DNA of 64,000 bases from Aurantiacibacter gangjinensis (GTDB lineage: Bacteria; Pseudomonadota; Alphaproteobacteria; Sphingomonadales; Sphingomonadaceae): the NCBI RefSeq assembly GCF_001886695.1, contig NZ_CP018097.1, positions 1,507,001 to 1,571,000 of the forward strand. Direction: 5' to 3'. The translations under genes were made by a program, and so were the position numbers. The first letter of the stretch is position 1. Every line of letters begins with the position of its first letter. This document shows positions 1 through 9,224 of this stretch, piece after piece. The notes under the pieces were generated by a model. That model searched no databases, was not told the origin of the DNA, and saw nothing but the letters and a program-made list of their open reading frames with translations.

Positions 1-951
1 GAGGAAGCGCGCCGCATCGGGCAGACCGATCCGCGCATCCGCGTGATCCAGCGCATCGGGCGTCGCGGCCTTGCCAGCGCCGCCATCGAAGGCATGTGCG
101 CTACCGCAGCGCCCTTCGTCGCCGTGATGGATGCGGACCACCAGCACGATCCGGCGCTGCTCAACGACATGCTGGCCGCGGTGAAATCGGGCGAATACGA
201 TCTCGCCTATGCCAGCCGCTTTGCCGAGGGCGGCAATGCCGATGGCCTTTCCAGCAAGGGCCGCGAGCAGGGCAGCCGCCTTGCCAATGCGCTGGCCCGC
301 AAGCTGACCGGCACCGAGCTGACCGACGCGATGAGCGGCTTTTTCCTGCTGCGCACCGAACAGCTCCGCAAGCAGGCGGATGGCCTTTCAGGCATCGGTT
401 TCAAGATCATGCTGGACATTCTCGCCACCGCGCGGCCCCAACTCAAAGTGAAGGAATTCCCCTTGAAATTCGCCGAGCGCCTGTCGGGCGAAAGCAAGCT
501 GGATCACGGCGTCGCGCTGGATTTCGTGGCAGGGCTGGCAGAACGCTATTTCGGGCGCTGGATCCCCACGCGCTTCGTACTCTTCGGCTTTGTCGGTGGG
601 CTGGGCGTGTTCGTGCACATGGCGGTGCTGGCCGCGATCTACTGGCCCGACAGCATCGGTTTCGGCTGGGCGCAGGCCATCGCAACCGTCGTGGCGATGA
701 GCTTCAATTTCTGGCTCAACAACCTGCTCACCTACCGTGACCAGAAGCTGAAGGGGCCTGACAGCATGTTCTGGGGCTGGCTGAAATTCTGCGGTGCGTG
801 CTCCATCGGCGCTTTCGCCAATGTCGCCGTCGCCACCGTGCTGGAAAGCGAAGGCCTCGCCTGGTGGGCCGCCGCGCTGATCGGCGTCGCCATTGCGTCT
901 GTTTGGAATTACGCGCTTTCGAGCAAATTCGTATGGGGCCGCTTCCGGTAA
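1..951 (+). CDS. Family 2 glycosyltransferase with C-terminal GtrA-like membrane domain (5' truncated by window edge)
   Basis: The reading frame is open from base 1, so the real start lies upstream; 316 residues are visible. The first part is a GT2 (DPM1-like) catalytic region with the nucleotide-sugar/metal-binding stretch VMDADHQHDP and a following SRFAEGG segment. From about visible residue 185 the protein becomes a GtrA-type domain with about four hydrophobic helices and the typical FNFWLNNLLTYRD segment. Such fusions transfer a sugar from a nucleotide donor to a polyprenyl phosphate and help present it across the inner membrane, for lipid-linked glycan or LPS decoration. The next gene starts directly at its stop codon, so the two are co-transcribed. 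A PMT-type glycosyltransferase at 4088-5383 could use such a lipid-linked sugar (inference). Confidence 0.85.
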   Translation, partial: EEARRIGQTDPRIRVIQRIGRRGLASAAIEGMCATAAPFVAVMDADHQHDPALLNDMLAAVKSGEYDLAYASRFAEGGNADGLSSKGREQGSRLANALARKLTGTELTDAMSGFFLLRTEQLRKQADGLSGIGFKIMLDILATARPQLKVKEFPLKFAERLSGESKLDHGVALDFVAGLAERYFGRWIPTRFVLFGFVGGLGVFVHMAVLAAIYWPDSIGFGWAQAIATVVAMSFNFWLNNLLTYRDQKLKGPDSMFWGWLKFCGACSIGAFANVAVATVLESEGLAWWAAALIGVAIASVWNYALSSKFVWGRFR

Positions 952-1881
952 ATGGAGGCCGCGCGGACATTGGTCGGAGGGCTGTTCAGAGGCGCGCCAC
1001 CGCTATTTGTCACGGTCCTGATCCTGTCGGCGGCGGGCACATTCATCGTCGTCGCGCTGCCGGACGTGTTCGGCTTTAGCAATGTGCTGATCATACCCGG
1101 CTTGATCCTTTCAGCTTGTGTGACAGTTTTCTATTTCTGCGCGCTTTACGGTGTCTTCGCCTATTGGATCGCCCCGCGATTAGCCTTCACCGAGCGGATG
1201 AGCGGTCGAGGCCGCGCCATCTTCGCCTGGGCGTCAATCGCGCTGTTGATTACAGCCACGCCGCTTGCATTGCAGGGCCTGGCGCAATGGCGGCTCTACA
1301 GCCTTTCTGTCGACGAGCTTATTCCCGAGACACCGGTTGAACCGACCGGAGATGTGCGCATCGAGGATTCCGGTGGCGGCACGGTGTGTCACTTCACCTG
1401 CCGCCGATTGCTGCGGCAGCCTGGCGTGCGCAGCGTGACAGTGGCGCGATACGATTCCGTGCCGATGCACGAGCTTATCGAGGGAGAGCTCGCCTTTCGC
1501 GATGTTTTCACGACCAGCTGGATGCTGCGATCCACTCCGGCATGCCGCATGGGCAGTGAGGCGCCGCGCTACGGAAATGATCCTTGCGTGGTGGAAAGGC
1601 CGGTGACGGCAAACGTCGACACGCTGATCCGGATGGGCGGCGAGCATCGCGAGGGCAGCGGTATCCTCGGCACATCGACCAATGCCTGGGGCAGCCTCAG
1701 CCTGATAAGGCAGGGCGGGACGCTTCGTGCGCTGACCTACAAGGCCGAGACCATTGCCCCGACCATCCCCATGATCCTTGCGCCCAGTTGCGGCGATGTC
1801 TGGACGCCGGACATCTGCTTCACAGAAACGCGCCTTCACGGCGGCGAGGCGCTACCGCTCGAGCGACTGGTCGCGATGTGA
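952..1881 (+). CDS. Hypothetical membrane-anchored protein
   Basis: I do not recognise this 309-residue protein. The ATG follows immediately after the stop of the glycosyltransferase gene. Three hydrophobic segments (about residues 18-38, 45-72 and 88-110) are followed by a roughly 190-residue soluble region, probably periplasmic. That region contains several cysteines (CHFTC near residue 146, then ACRM, PCVV, SCGD and ICF), which suggests disulfides. Its end overlaps the start of the next membrane protein (ATGTGA junction), so the three genes probably form one transcription unit with an envelope-glycan or surface role. That role is inferred from context only. Confidence 0.6.
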   Translation: MEAARTLVGGLFRGAPPLFVTVLILSAAGTFIVVALPDVFGFSNVLIIPGLILSACVTVFYFCALYGVFAYWIAPRLAFTERMSGRGRAIFAWASIALLITATPLALQGLAQWRLYSLSVDELIPETPVEPTGDVRIEDSGGGTVCHFTCRRLLRQPGVRSVTVARYDSVPMHELIEGELAFRDVFTTSWMLRSTPACRMGSEAPRYGNDPCVVERPVTANVDTLIRMGGEHREGSGILGTSTNAWGSLSLIRQGGTLRALTYKAETIAPTIPMILAPSCGDVWTPDICFTETRLHGGEALPLERLVAM

Positions 1882-2573
1882 GCTGGAGCCATCGCCATTT
1901 CGACGCCGTCGAGCGTCGCCGCGCGCTGCTATACCTGCTGGCAGACCGGTTCTCGCGCGATGCCGACGGGTGGCGGTTCAAGGCGCCTGACGGGCGGGTG
2001 TATGCGGTGCCTACCGAAACGGCGGGCGACATCTATTTCGGTGCCAAGGGCATCGTCGATGAAGAACAGCTGCGCCCCGAGCCTTGGCACAGTTTCTGGC
2101 CGTTCTATCCCGGTGCCTTCGCCGCCGTGCTGGTACTGCCCTACGCTGTCATCGCACAGAGCTGGCTTCTCTCCGCAATCGCCGCCGGCGTCGCCGCGGC
2201 GTGGTTCTGCTGGTTGGGCTGGCAATCCTCCTGGCGAGCGGCTTGGCGCGTGAACCGGCACATCCGCGCGGCAACACGCGCGCTGCGGACCAATCCCGAA
2301 GTCGAAGCAAGAGGCCTCCACTTTCGCGGTCTGTTCCTGCCACTGCTGGGGCTCGGCTTCGCGTCGAGCCTGTGCGTGATGGTAATACTGGGATTGCTAT
2401 ACGAAGGGCCGCGCCATCAGTTCTGGAGCGATCATGTCGGGGTTCCGGCCATGCTCGTGCTGCTGTTCGCCCTGGCATGGCTGGTGCGATCGCGGCACAA
2501 TAGGCAGTTCACGGCCATCGACAAACTGGCAATGCCTCCGGGCAAGGGCACGGGTTTCGGTCGCAAGCGTTGA
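1878..2573 (+). CDS. Hypothetical integral membrane protein
   Basis: 231 residues if the GTG at 1878 is used. That GTG overlaps the stop of the preceding gene by 4 bases, the usual sign of translational coupling; the open frame extends further upstream but only inside the previous gene. The first 60-70 residues are charged and cytoplasmic-looking. After them come about four hydrophobic helices (two around residues 75-115 and two around 150-215) and a basic C-terminus. No family is recognised. It is the last gene of the glycosyltransferase-membrane protein unit. Confidence 0.55.
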   Translation: MSWSHRHFDAVERRRALLYLLADRFSRDADGWRFKAPDGRVYAVPTETAGDIYFGAKGIVDEEQLRPEPWHSFWPFYPGAFAAVLVLPYAVIAQSWLLSAIAAGVAAAWFCWLGWQSSWRAAWRVNRHIRAATRALRTNPEVEARGLHFRGLFLPLLGLGFASSLCVMVILGLLYEGPRHQFWSDHVGVPAMLVLLFALAWLVRSRHNRQFTAIDKLAMPPGKGTGFGRKR

Positions 2574-2610
2574 TCTGCTACTACGCTCACGAAAGCGAGA
2601 GCCTAGATCC

Positions 2611-4062
2611 ATGAATGCCCATTCCAACGATATGACCACGTCTGCCATGCCGGACCTCGACAGCCTGCTGGCTGCACAAAAGGCGGCTTTCGCTGCAGAC
2701 CGCATGCCATCGCGCGAGGTGCGGCTGGACCGGCTCGACCGGTTGCAAAACCTGCTTCTCGACAATCGGCAGGCTTTGGCCGACGCGATCAGCGCGGATT
2801 TCTGCGGACGCTCCCCGGTCGAGACCGATCTGGCGGAGATCATTCCGCTGCTCGAAGGCATCAAATATTACCGCAAGCGGCTGAAAAAGCTGATGAAGCC
2901 GGAGAAGCGCCACGCTTCGCTCACGGTCATGCCCGCGCGCGCCGAGGTGCGCTACCAGCCCAAGGGCGTGGTCGGCATCGTCGTTCCGTGGAACTTCCCG
3001 GTCTTCCTCGCGCTCTCGCCCCTTATCGGTGTGCTGGCCGCGGGCAATCGCGCCATGCTGAAAATGTCGGAATTCACGCCGCGCACCGGAGAATTGCTGG
3101 GCGGGTTGCTGGCTGAAAAGTTCTCTGACGACGAGGTGGTGCTGGTAAACGGCGATGTGGAGGTCGCCACGGCGTTCACGAAGCTGCCGTTCGACCACCT
3201 CGTCTTCACCGGCTCCACCGCGGTGGGGCGCAAGGTTATGGCGGCGGCGGCGGAAAACCTTGTGCCCGTCACGCTGGAACTTGGCGGCAAGTCGCCTGCG
3301 ATCATCCACCCGGATTTCCCGATGGAAGAGGCGGCGAAGCGCATCGCATTCGGCAAGGTCATCAATGCCGGGCAGATCTGCATCGCGCCCGATTACATCC
3401 TGTGTCCACGCAGCCAGGTGGATGCCTTCGCTGATGCTTTCGCAAACGAGGTGCGCGAGAACTATCCGACCTATCGCGACAATCCCGATTACACCGCCAT
3501 CATCACCGAGGCGCAGCGAGACCGGCTGACCGATTGGCTGGCCGATGCCGAAGCCAAGGGCGCGCGGCTCATGCGCGTCAACCCGGCGGATGAAGACCTG
3601 AGCGGCACGCGCAAGCTGCCCGTCACCATCGCGCTGGACGTGTCGGACGACATGACGATCATGCAGGACGAGATTTTCGGCCCCATCCTGCCCATCGTGC
3701 CCTACGACACGCTGGATGAGGCGCTGGCCTATGTGAACGAGCGCGAACGCCCGCTGGCGCTGTATTACTTCGACTGGGACAAATCCCGCGCCGACCGCGT
3801 GCTGGCGCGCACCCATTCGGGCGGGGCGTGCATCAACGATACGCTCAGCCACGTGACCTGCGACGATTTGCCTTTCGGCGGTATCGGCCCGTCGGGCATC
3901 GGCCATTATCACGGCGAAGAGGGCTATCGCACTTTCAGCCATGCCAAGGCGGTAGTGCGAAAAGGGCGCATCCACGCGACCTCGCTGATCAGTCCGCCAT
4001 GGGATGGCGGCATGGTGAAGCGGCTGCTCTCCTTCCAGTTCAAGCGTTTCAAGCGCCGCTAA
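2611..4062 (+). CDS. Aldehyde dehydrogenase, coniferyl-aldehyde-dehydrogenase-like (class 3 type)
   Basis: 483 residues from ATG 2611, with a purine-rich stretch GAAAGCGAGA upstream. NAD(P)-dependent aldehyde dehydrogenase fold: VVPWNFPVFL cofactor region, FTGSTAVGRKV Rossmann loop, general-base Glu223 in TLELGGKSP and nucleophile Cys257 in GQICIAPDY. The GQxCIAPDY context and the short length, without the long N-terminal arm of tetrameric ALDHs, match class 3/fatty and coniferyl aldehyde dehydrogenases. It oxidises aldehydes, possibly aromatic ones, to acids. A hydrophobic-basic tail (SPPWDGGMVKRLLSF) may associate with membrane. The substrate is not fixed by sequence. It stands alone and converges on the next gene. 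Confidence 0.88.
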   Translation: MNAHSNDMTTSAMPDLDSLLAAQKAAFAADRMPSREVRLDRLDRLQNLLLDNRQALADAISADFCGRSPVETDLAEIIPLLEGIKYYRKRLKKLMKPEKRHASLTVMPARAEVRYQPKGVVGIVVPWNFPVFLALSPLIGVLAAGNRAMLKMSEFTPRTGELLGGLLAEKFSDDEVVLVNGDVEVATAFTKLPFDHLVFTGSTAVGRKVMAAAAENLVPVTLELGGKSPAIIHPDFPMEEAAKRIAFGKVINAGQICIAPDYILCPRSQVDAFADAFANEVRENYPTYRDNPDYTAIITEAQRDRLTDWLADAEAKGARLMRVNPADEDLSGTRKLPVTIALDVSDDMTIMQDEIFGPILPIVPYDTLDEALAYVNERERPLALYYFDWDKSRADRVLARTHSGGACINDTLSHVTCDDLPFGGIGPSGIGHYHGEEGYRTFSHAKAVVRKGRIHATSLISPPWDGGMVKRLLSFQFKRFKRR

Positions 4063-4087
4063 CGCGAGCGACCCTACCGCCAGCCCC

Positions 4088-5383
4088 CTACCGCCAGCCT
4101 TCTGTCCACGCCCAGCGCAGGAAATCCTGCTCGCCATCCAGCGGAGCGGCGGTGAGGATCGGAAACCAGTAAATGAAAAAGCCCAGCGCGCCGAGGCTCA
4201 GCGCCCACGGCATGAAGCGCTCGCCCCGCTGCCACAGCCAATCCACCGCCAGCGCCAGTGCCGCGCTGATGAACATCGCCGCGAGGAAATAATGGAAGTA
4301 GAACTGCACCGCCTTGGGCGCGACGACCCACAGGCCGATGCTGGCGAGGAACAATACGCACAGCGCAATGCAGTCGCGGCGGCGCTCTTTCCAGCCCATC
4401 CACGCGCACCAACCCATGGCGATGAGGCCGAACCACATGGTCACCGGATTGCCTATCAGCATCACGCCGCGCTGCGCCCCGTCGGCCTGCTCGTAAAGAT
4501 ACCAGATCGCGCGGCGATTGATCAGCCAGTCCCACCAATTGCTCTGATAGGGGTGCGCAACCGGCACCTGCGTCTGAAGGCCGAGCATCTGCCGGTGCAG
4601 GTCGATCAGGCCCGTCGGCTGGCCCGATGCAACATCCCAATAGAGGAACGGCCAATAGGTGAGGGCATAGACCGCTAGCGGCACCACACCGAGCCAGATC
4701 GCTGCTTCCCACAGGCTCATGCCGCCCACCGGCCAGCCGCGCACGCTGCGCACCGGACGACGGCGGCCTGCGTATAGTCGCGCAGCAAGGAATGTGAGGC
4801 CGGGCAGCATGGCAAGCGGGATCGCGTTCCACTTGCTCGCCATGGCCAGGCCCAGCGCAATCCCGGCAATTGCCAGCCGCCAGCGCGCCTGCTCGTTCTG
4901 CCGGATGGCGGCGGCGCACATCCAGAGCGCCAGCATGGTGAAAGCGACCATGAACACATCCAGCATGGCGATGCGGGCATGGATGAAGAGCAGGTAGTTC
5001 GTCGCCACGAAGAGGCCGGTAAGCAGGCTGATGGCGCGCGCTCCGGCTTGGCTCAGACTGGTGAACCACATGGCGCGCATGGAGGCGAATAGCGCCAGCG
5101 TGCCGAACAGCGCCGACATGATGCGCCAGCCCAGCGGCCCGTCACCGAACCACGCAATGCCCAGCGCGATCAGCTGCTTGCCAAAGGGCGGGTGCTCCAC
5201 ATTGACCGCTACATCCAGTTCCAGCACGGCGCGGGCGGCGGGCAGGTAATGGATCTCGTCGAAGAAAGGCTGGCTTGGCACGGTGAGCCGGACGAGGCAC
5301 AGCGCAAGAAAGCCCAGCGCTATCGCGAAGGTCCACACAATCGGATCGCGGGGATGGTCGGGCGCGGCGCTCATGCGGCGCAT
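4088..5383 (-). CDS. Dolichyl-phosphate-mannose-protein mannosyltransferase (PMT/GT39 family) protein
   Basis: 431 residues with about ten hydrophobic segments. The first periplasmic loop has the PMT-family signature: an FFDEIHYLPAAR Asp-Glu motif followed by NVEHPPFGK, the lipid-phosphate-sugar binding and catalytic loop of GT-C glycosyltransferases. It should transfer a sugar from a polyprenyl-phosphate donor to a protein or glycan acceptor on the periplasmic side. An alternative start lies three codons downstream (M4). Divergent from metZ with a 66-base gap, and convergent with the aldehyde dehydrogenase. A 14-base direct repeat (CCCTACCGCCAGCC, twice in 4072-4099) overlaps its 3' end. Confidence 0.8.
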   Translation of the reverse strand: MRRMSAAPDHPRDPIVWTFAIALGFLALCLVRLTVPSQPFFDEIHYLPAARAVLELDVAVNVEHPPFGKQLIALGIAWFGDGPLGWRIMSALFGTLALFASMRAMWFTSLSQAGARAISLLTGLFVATNYLLFIHARIAMLDVFMVAFTMLALWMCAAAIRQNEQARWRLAIAGIALGLAMASKWNAIPLAMLPGLTFLAARLYAGRRRPVRSVRGWPVGGMSLWEAAIWLGVVPLAVYALTYWPFLYWDVASGQPTGLIDLHRQMLGLQTQVPVAHPYQSNWWDWLINRRAIWYLYEQADGAQRGVMLIGNPVTMWFGLIAMGWCAWMGWKERRRDCIALCVLFLASIGLWVVAPKAVQFYFHYFLAAMFISAALALAVDWLWQRGERFMPWALSLGALGFFIYWFPILTAAPLDGEQDFLRWAWTEGWR

Positions 5384-5449
5384 TCGTTAAGGGGGCCGGG
5401 CCGCAAGGGCAATTGGCAAATCGTGGCAGCGTGCCTAAACGGGTCGCCG

Positions 5450-6658
5450 ATGAAGAAATTTTCCGGAATGGACCGTGCCCAAACGGGTAAATGGCGCGCC
5501 GCGACGCAGGCCGTGCGCGCAGGCACATGGCGCAGCGAGCATGGCGAGACGAGCGAGGCGCTCTACCTCACCAGTGGCTTCACCTATGACAGCGCGGAGG
5601 AAGTGGCCGCGCGCTTCGCGGGCGAGGCCGAGGGAATGCAATATTCCCGCTTCAAGAACCCGACCGTCGAAATGGCGCAGGCGCGCATCGCCGCGATGGA
5701 AGGGGCAGAAGCGTGCCTGATGCAGGCGAGCGGTATGGCGGCGATGACGAGTTCGCTGCTGTGCATGCTGAGCGCGGGCGACCACGTGGTTGCTGGCCGT
5801 GCGGCGTTCGGGTCCTGCCGCTGGATATTGGACAATGTCCTCAACCGCTTCGGCATCACACACACGGCGATCGACGGAACGGATAACGCTGCATGGGAAG
5901 CGGCGGTGCAGGACAATACCAAGGCGTTCTTCTTCGAAACGCCCGCCAACCCGACGATGGATTTGGTCGACCTCGAATTCGTGTGCTCTCTCGCACGCAG
6001 CAAAGGCATCACGACCGTCGTCGACAACGCCTTTGCCACGCCGGTTTTCCAGCGGCCGATGGATTTCGGCGCCGATGTGGTCGCCTATTCTGCCACCAAA
6101 TTAATGGACGGGCAGGGCCGCGTGATGGCGGGCGCGGTGTGCGCCAGCCGCGAATGGATCGAGGAATATCTCAGCCCCTTCCAGCGCAATACCGGTCCGA
6201 TCTGCGCGCCCTTCAACGCATGGGTGGTGATGAAGGGGCTGGAAACGCTGCCCCTGCGCGCCCCGCACCAGAGCGAGAGTGCCCTCAAGGTTGCCGCCTT
6301 CCTCGAAGAGCGTGGCCTGCGCGTGCTCCATCCCGGCTTGCCGAGCCATCCGCAGCACGATCTCTGCCAACGCCAGATGAAAGCCGCAGGGCCGATCTTC
6401 GCCTTCTTCGCTCCCGACGGACAGGAACAGGCCATGGCGCTGTGCAACGCGCTGGATCTGATCGACATCTCCAACAATATCGGCGACTCAAAGACGCTGA
6501 TGTGCCATCCGGCCAGCACCACACATTACAATATGGGCGCGGAAGGCCGTGCGGCGGCGGGCATTGCAGATGGCATGCTGCGCCTGAATGTCGGGCTGGA
6601 AGACCCCGCCGACCTGATCGACGATCTGGACCGGGCGCTGAAAAAGACGGGCTTGTGA
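5450..6658 (+). CDS. metZ: O-succinylhomoserine sulfhydrylase
   Basis: 402 residues from ATG 5450 (ATG 5468 is an alternative). PLP-dependent Cys/Met metabolism family. The Schiff-base lysine is Lys217 in YSATKLMDGQG; upstream are the cofactor segments ASGMAAMTS and FETPANPTMDLVD, and near the end the STTHYNM segment. It condenses O-succinylhomoserine with sulfide to homocysteine in methionine biosynthesis. The N-terminus (ATQAVRAGT...TSGFTYDSAEEVAARF) matches MetZ better than cystathionine synthases. Single gene; the short 66-base leader shared with the divergent PMT gene shows no SAM riboswitch that I can convincingly recognise. Confidence 0.92.
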   Translation: MKKFSGMDRAQTGKWRAATQAVRAGTWRSEHGETSEALYLTSGFTYDSAEEVAARFAGEAEGMQYSRFKNPTVEMAQARIAAMEGAEACLMQASGMAAMTSSLLCMLSAGDHVVAGRAAFGSCRWILDNVLNRFGITHTAIDGTDNAAWEAAVQDNTKAFFFETPANPTMDLVDLEFVCSLARSKGITTVVDNAFATPVFQRPMDFGADVVAYSATKLMDGQGRVMAGAVCASREWIEEYLSPFQRNTGPICAPFNAWVVMKGLETLPLRAPHQSESALKVAAFLEERGLRVLHPGLPSHPQHDLCQRQMKAAGPIFAFFAPDGQEQAMALCNALDLIDISNNIGDSKTLMCHPASTTHYNMGAEGRAAAGIADGMLRLNVGLEDPADLIDDLDRALKKTGL

Positions 6659-6675
6659 TATAGCGCGAAGCGACC

Positions 6676-6704
6676 TTGACAGGCGCCGCGCGTCCGGGTG
6701 AATT
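6676..6704 (+). promoter_or_regulatory. Possible sigma70-type promoter of the S9 peptidase gene
   Basis: TTGACA at 6676-6681 and TGAATT at 6699-6704 with 17-base spacing, 30 bases before the chosen ATG. The -35 is perfect; the -10 is weak. Prediction by eye only. Confidence 0.35.
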
Positions 6705-6733
6705 CGCCGACGGACGGGAAAAGGGGTCCTGAC

Positions 6734-8707
6734 ATGAAGTTCGCATGGGTCGCGGCGTGTGCCGCCTTGGCAATCGCCGGACCATTCAGCATTACCACAC
6801 ACGCGCAGGAGGCGGAGGCCGCCAGCGCCATTCCAGCGGAAATTCCCACCAGCGCCTTCGCTGCGCAATCGCAGCTGCGCGGGGCGCAGCTTTCGCCCGA
6901 TGGCACCATGTTCGCGCTCACCAGCATGCAGGGCGGGGAACTGTATGCGCTGGTGATGGATGCCGAAACGCGCCAGCTGGTCAACGGCGTGAAGCTGGGC
7001 GACCAGGACGAATTCAACTGGTTCAACTGGGTGGGCAACAACCACCTCGTTTTCTCCGTGCGGCTGGAGGATACGCGCCGGGATTACACCTATTCGCGGC
7101 TGCTCGCTTTCGAGCTGAGCACGCAAACGATGCAGCCGCTGGTGCGCCGCAACCTTGCCTATGATGGCGACAGCATCATCCATTACGATCACGACAACGC
7201 CGCCATCCTGGTGGCGATGCAGTTCGACGTGTTCACTTTCCCCGATGTCTACCGGTTCGACCTTGCCAACATGGGCGCGGACGAAGACCCGCCAGAGGCG
7301 CGCCGTGTGCACAATCGCGACGAATCCATCGTGCAATGGATTACAGATAACGAGGGCGTCATCCGCATGGGGGTGGGCTTCAATCGCGGCGGGCGCGTGC
7401 ACCTGCGCTATCGCAGCAGCGAGGACGATCGCTGGGATACCGTCGCCCGAACGCGGCTGGATAGCGAAGACGCTTTCGACAATTGGGACATTCGCGGCCT
7501 GCGCGCCGGGCGTGACACGGCCTATGTCATCACCAAGCCCGAAGGCGCGGACCGCGATGCGCTGATGGAAATCGACCTGTCCACCGGCGAGCTGGGCGAG
7601 GTGGTTTACGCCTCGGAAACGGAGGATGTCTCGGAGGTCTATTTCAACGATGAGGGCGATCCGATTGCTGTCGGCTATTCGGGCGACTCTTTCCGCCGCG
7701 AATGGATCGATCCGGATTTGCGCCGCTGGCGCGACATGCTGGGCGATGCGCTGCCGGGCAGCCGGGTGACCATTCTTGACGTTTCGGACGACGAAGACCG
7801 GATGCTGATCCTGCAATCGGGCCCTGCCGATCCCGGTGCGCTCTATGTCTTCACGCCGAGCACGTCTGCACTAGATTTGTTCGGCGAATACCGCCCGCGC
7901 GTGCCTGCCGGGCTGCTGACGGAGCCGCGCTCCATCCGCTACGAAGCGCGAGATGGCCTGTCCATCCATGCCTATCTCACCCTGCCCAAGGGGCGCGGCG
8001 AGGAAGACCTTCCGCTGATCGTCTATCCGCATGGCGGGCCTTACGGCGTGCGCGATACGGACCGCTACAACGACATGGTGCAGCTGCTGGCCAATCGCGG
8101 CTACGCCGTGATCCAGCCCAATTATCGCGGCTCGGGCGGCTATGGCGAGGCGTTCGAGCTGATGGGCAACGGCCAGATCGGCCGCGCCATGCAGGACGAT
8201 CTCGACGATGCCGTGGCGCATCTGGTCGCCGAGGGCATTGTCGACCCGGAACGGGTGTGCATCCTCGGCTCCAGCTATGGCGGCTATGCAGCGATGTGGG
8301 GCGCGATCCGCAATCCGGAAATCTATCGCTGCGCCGCCAGCTTTGCCGGCGTCAGCCATTTCGAACGGCAGCTAGCGCATGATCGCGATTACCTGTTCGG
8401 GCGCAATCGCGGTCGCTGGTGGAACCGTGTCGACGGCAACCAGAGCAATTTCGACCTCGACGATGTCTCGCCCGCCGTGCAGGTGGCGCGCCTCACCCGT
8501 CCGCTGCTGCTGGTGCATGGAGAGGAAGACGATATCGTGCCGCACGACCAGTATCGCCTAATGGTCAGCCGGGCGGAAAGCGCAGGGGTCGAAATCGAAA
8601 CGCTCAGCTTCCCCGATGCAGGGCACGGTTTCGATACGCCGGAAGACGAACAGCGCTATTACGATACGCTGCTGGCCTTCCTCGCGCGGCACAATCCGGC
8701 GGATTAG
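6734..8707 (+). CDS. Secreted S9 family (prolyl-oligopeptidase type) peptidase
   Basis: 657 residues from ATG 6734, chosen because it opens a clean signal peptide (MKFAWVAACAALAIAG...THAQ). The N-terminal two thirds form a beta-propeller-like region rich in short W/D/G repeats. The last 270 residues are an alpha/beta hydrolase with nucleophile Ser514 in GSSYGG, the acid in HGEEDDIVPHDQ and the catalytic His in DAGHGF. An exported serine peptidase cleaving oligopeptides, probably dipeptidyl- or acylaminoacyl-peptidase-like; specificity is unknown. A second S9 enzyme lies at 43817-45958 and an M14 peptidase just downstream, so the strain appears equipped for extracellular peptide use. Confidence 0.88.
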   Translation: MKFAWVAACAALAIAGPFSITTHAQEAEAASAIPAEIPTSAFAAQSQLRGAQLSPDGTMFALTSMQGGELYALVMDAETRQLVNGVKLGDQDEFNWFNWVGNNHLVFSVRLEDTRRDYTYSRLLAFELSTQTMQPLVRRNLAYDGDSIIHYDHDNAAILVAMQFDVFTFPDVYRFDLANMGADEDPPEARRVHNRDESIVQWITDNEGVIRMGVGFNRGGRVHLRYRSSEDDRWDTVARTRLDSEDAFDNWDIRGLRAGRDTAYVITKPEGADRDALMEIDLSTGELGEVVYASETEDVSEVYFNDEGDPIAVGYSGDSFRREWIDPDLRRWRDMLGDALPGSRVTILDVSDDEDRMLILQSGPADPGALYVFTPSTSALDLFGEYRPRVPAGLLTEPRSIRYEARDGLSIHAYLTLPKGRGEEDLPLIVYPHGGPYGVRDTDRYNDMVQLLANRGYAVIQPNYRGSGGYGEAFELMGNGQIGRAMQDDLDDAVAHLVAEGIVDPERVCILGSSYGGYAAMWGAIRNPEIYRCAASFAGVSHFERQLAHDRDYLFGRNRGRWWNRVDGNQSNFDLDDVSPAVQVARLTRPLLLVHGEEDDIVPHDQYRLMVSRAESAGVEIETLSFPDAGHGFDTPEDEQRYYDTLLAFLARHNPAD

Positions 8708-8755
8708 CGCAAAAGCCTACTTGTGGGGCCGGGATGCATCGCTAGGTTAGCGGGG

Positions 8756-9172
8756 ATGACTCGCGCCGCGCTCAATTCGCTGTTCCAGCATGTCGCCATC
8801 ACCGCAGGGGTGACGGTGCGCGTGTCGGTCAATTTCATGCCCGAGCAATCGCGCGTCGGCGCGGGGCGCTGGTTCTGGGTGTATCACATCCGCATCGAGA
8901 ACGGGCGTGACGAGCGCGTGCAGCTGAAAAGCCGCCACTGGCGCATCACCGATAGCAGCGGCATGGTGAATGTCGTGGACGGTGAAGGCGTGGTGGGCGA
9001 GATGCCGGTACTCCAGCCGGGCGAAACGCACGATTACGTGTCCGGCTGCGAGCTGACGACCAACCAGGGGGCGATGGAAGGCCATTACGGCTTCGTCCAC
9101 GCCGATGGCGAGCCGTTCCAGGTGGCAATCCCGCGTTTCGAACTGGCGGCGCCTGAAAATAGTAGTGTTTGA
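8756..9172 (+). CDS. apaG: ApaG domain protein
   Basis: 138 residues from ATG 8756. The family core is clear: YHIRIENGRDERVQL, RHWRITD, the glycine-rich GEGVVGEMP, LQPGETHDYVSGCEL and MEGHYGF, ending IPRFELAAP. ApaG is a small beta-sandwich protein long linked to Co/Mg homeostasis and diadenosine tetraphosphate phenotypes; its biochemical role is unsettled. It is usually near apaH/ksgA, but here it follows a peptidase gene and converges on another. Length is slightly above the usual 125-130 residues. Confidence 0.9.
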   Translation: MTRAALNSLFQHVAITAGVTVRVSVNFMPEQSRVGAGRWFWVYHIRIENGRDERVQLKSRHWRITDSSGMVNVVDGEGVVGEMPVLQPGETHDYVSGCELTTNQGAMEGHYGFVHADGEPFQVAIPRFELAAPENSSV

Positions 9173-9193
9173 TTTTTCGCACGCCCATCCGGA

Positions 9194-9215
9194 CGATCCG
9201 GCGGATGCCGGATCG
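9194..9215. repeat. Hairpin between convergent apaG and M14 peptidase genes
   Basis: A perfect 9-base stem CGATCCGGC/GCCGGATCG with a GGAT loop lies in the 52-base gap between converging genes. It has no U-run on either side, so it is more likely a bidirectional stop or mRNA-end stabiliser than a classical terminator. Confidence 0.5.
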
Positions 9216-9224
9216 CAAAACCAA

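Noticed and set aside
4072-4099. 14-base tandem repeat at the end of the PMT gene
   Set aside because: CCCTACCGCCAGCC occurs twice in tandem, duplicating the stop context; too short to be functional and probably slippage.
2587-4137. 516-residue frame antisense to the aldehyde dehydrogenase
   Set aside because: No recognisable domain; overlaps a gene with intact catalytic residues.
5384-5449. Possible SAM-type riboswitch before metZ (GGCAGCGTGCCTAAAC)
   Set aside because: Only a short GGCA/TGCC stem with CTAAAC resembles small SAM riboswitches; the pseudoknot partner and conserved loop of SAM-II or SAM-V could not be found in a 66-base leader. A covariance-model search (Rfam SAM-II, SAM-V, SAM/SAH) would decide.
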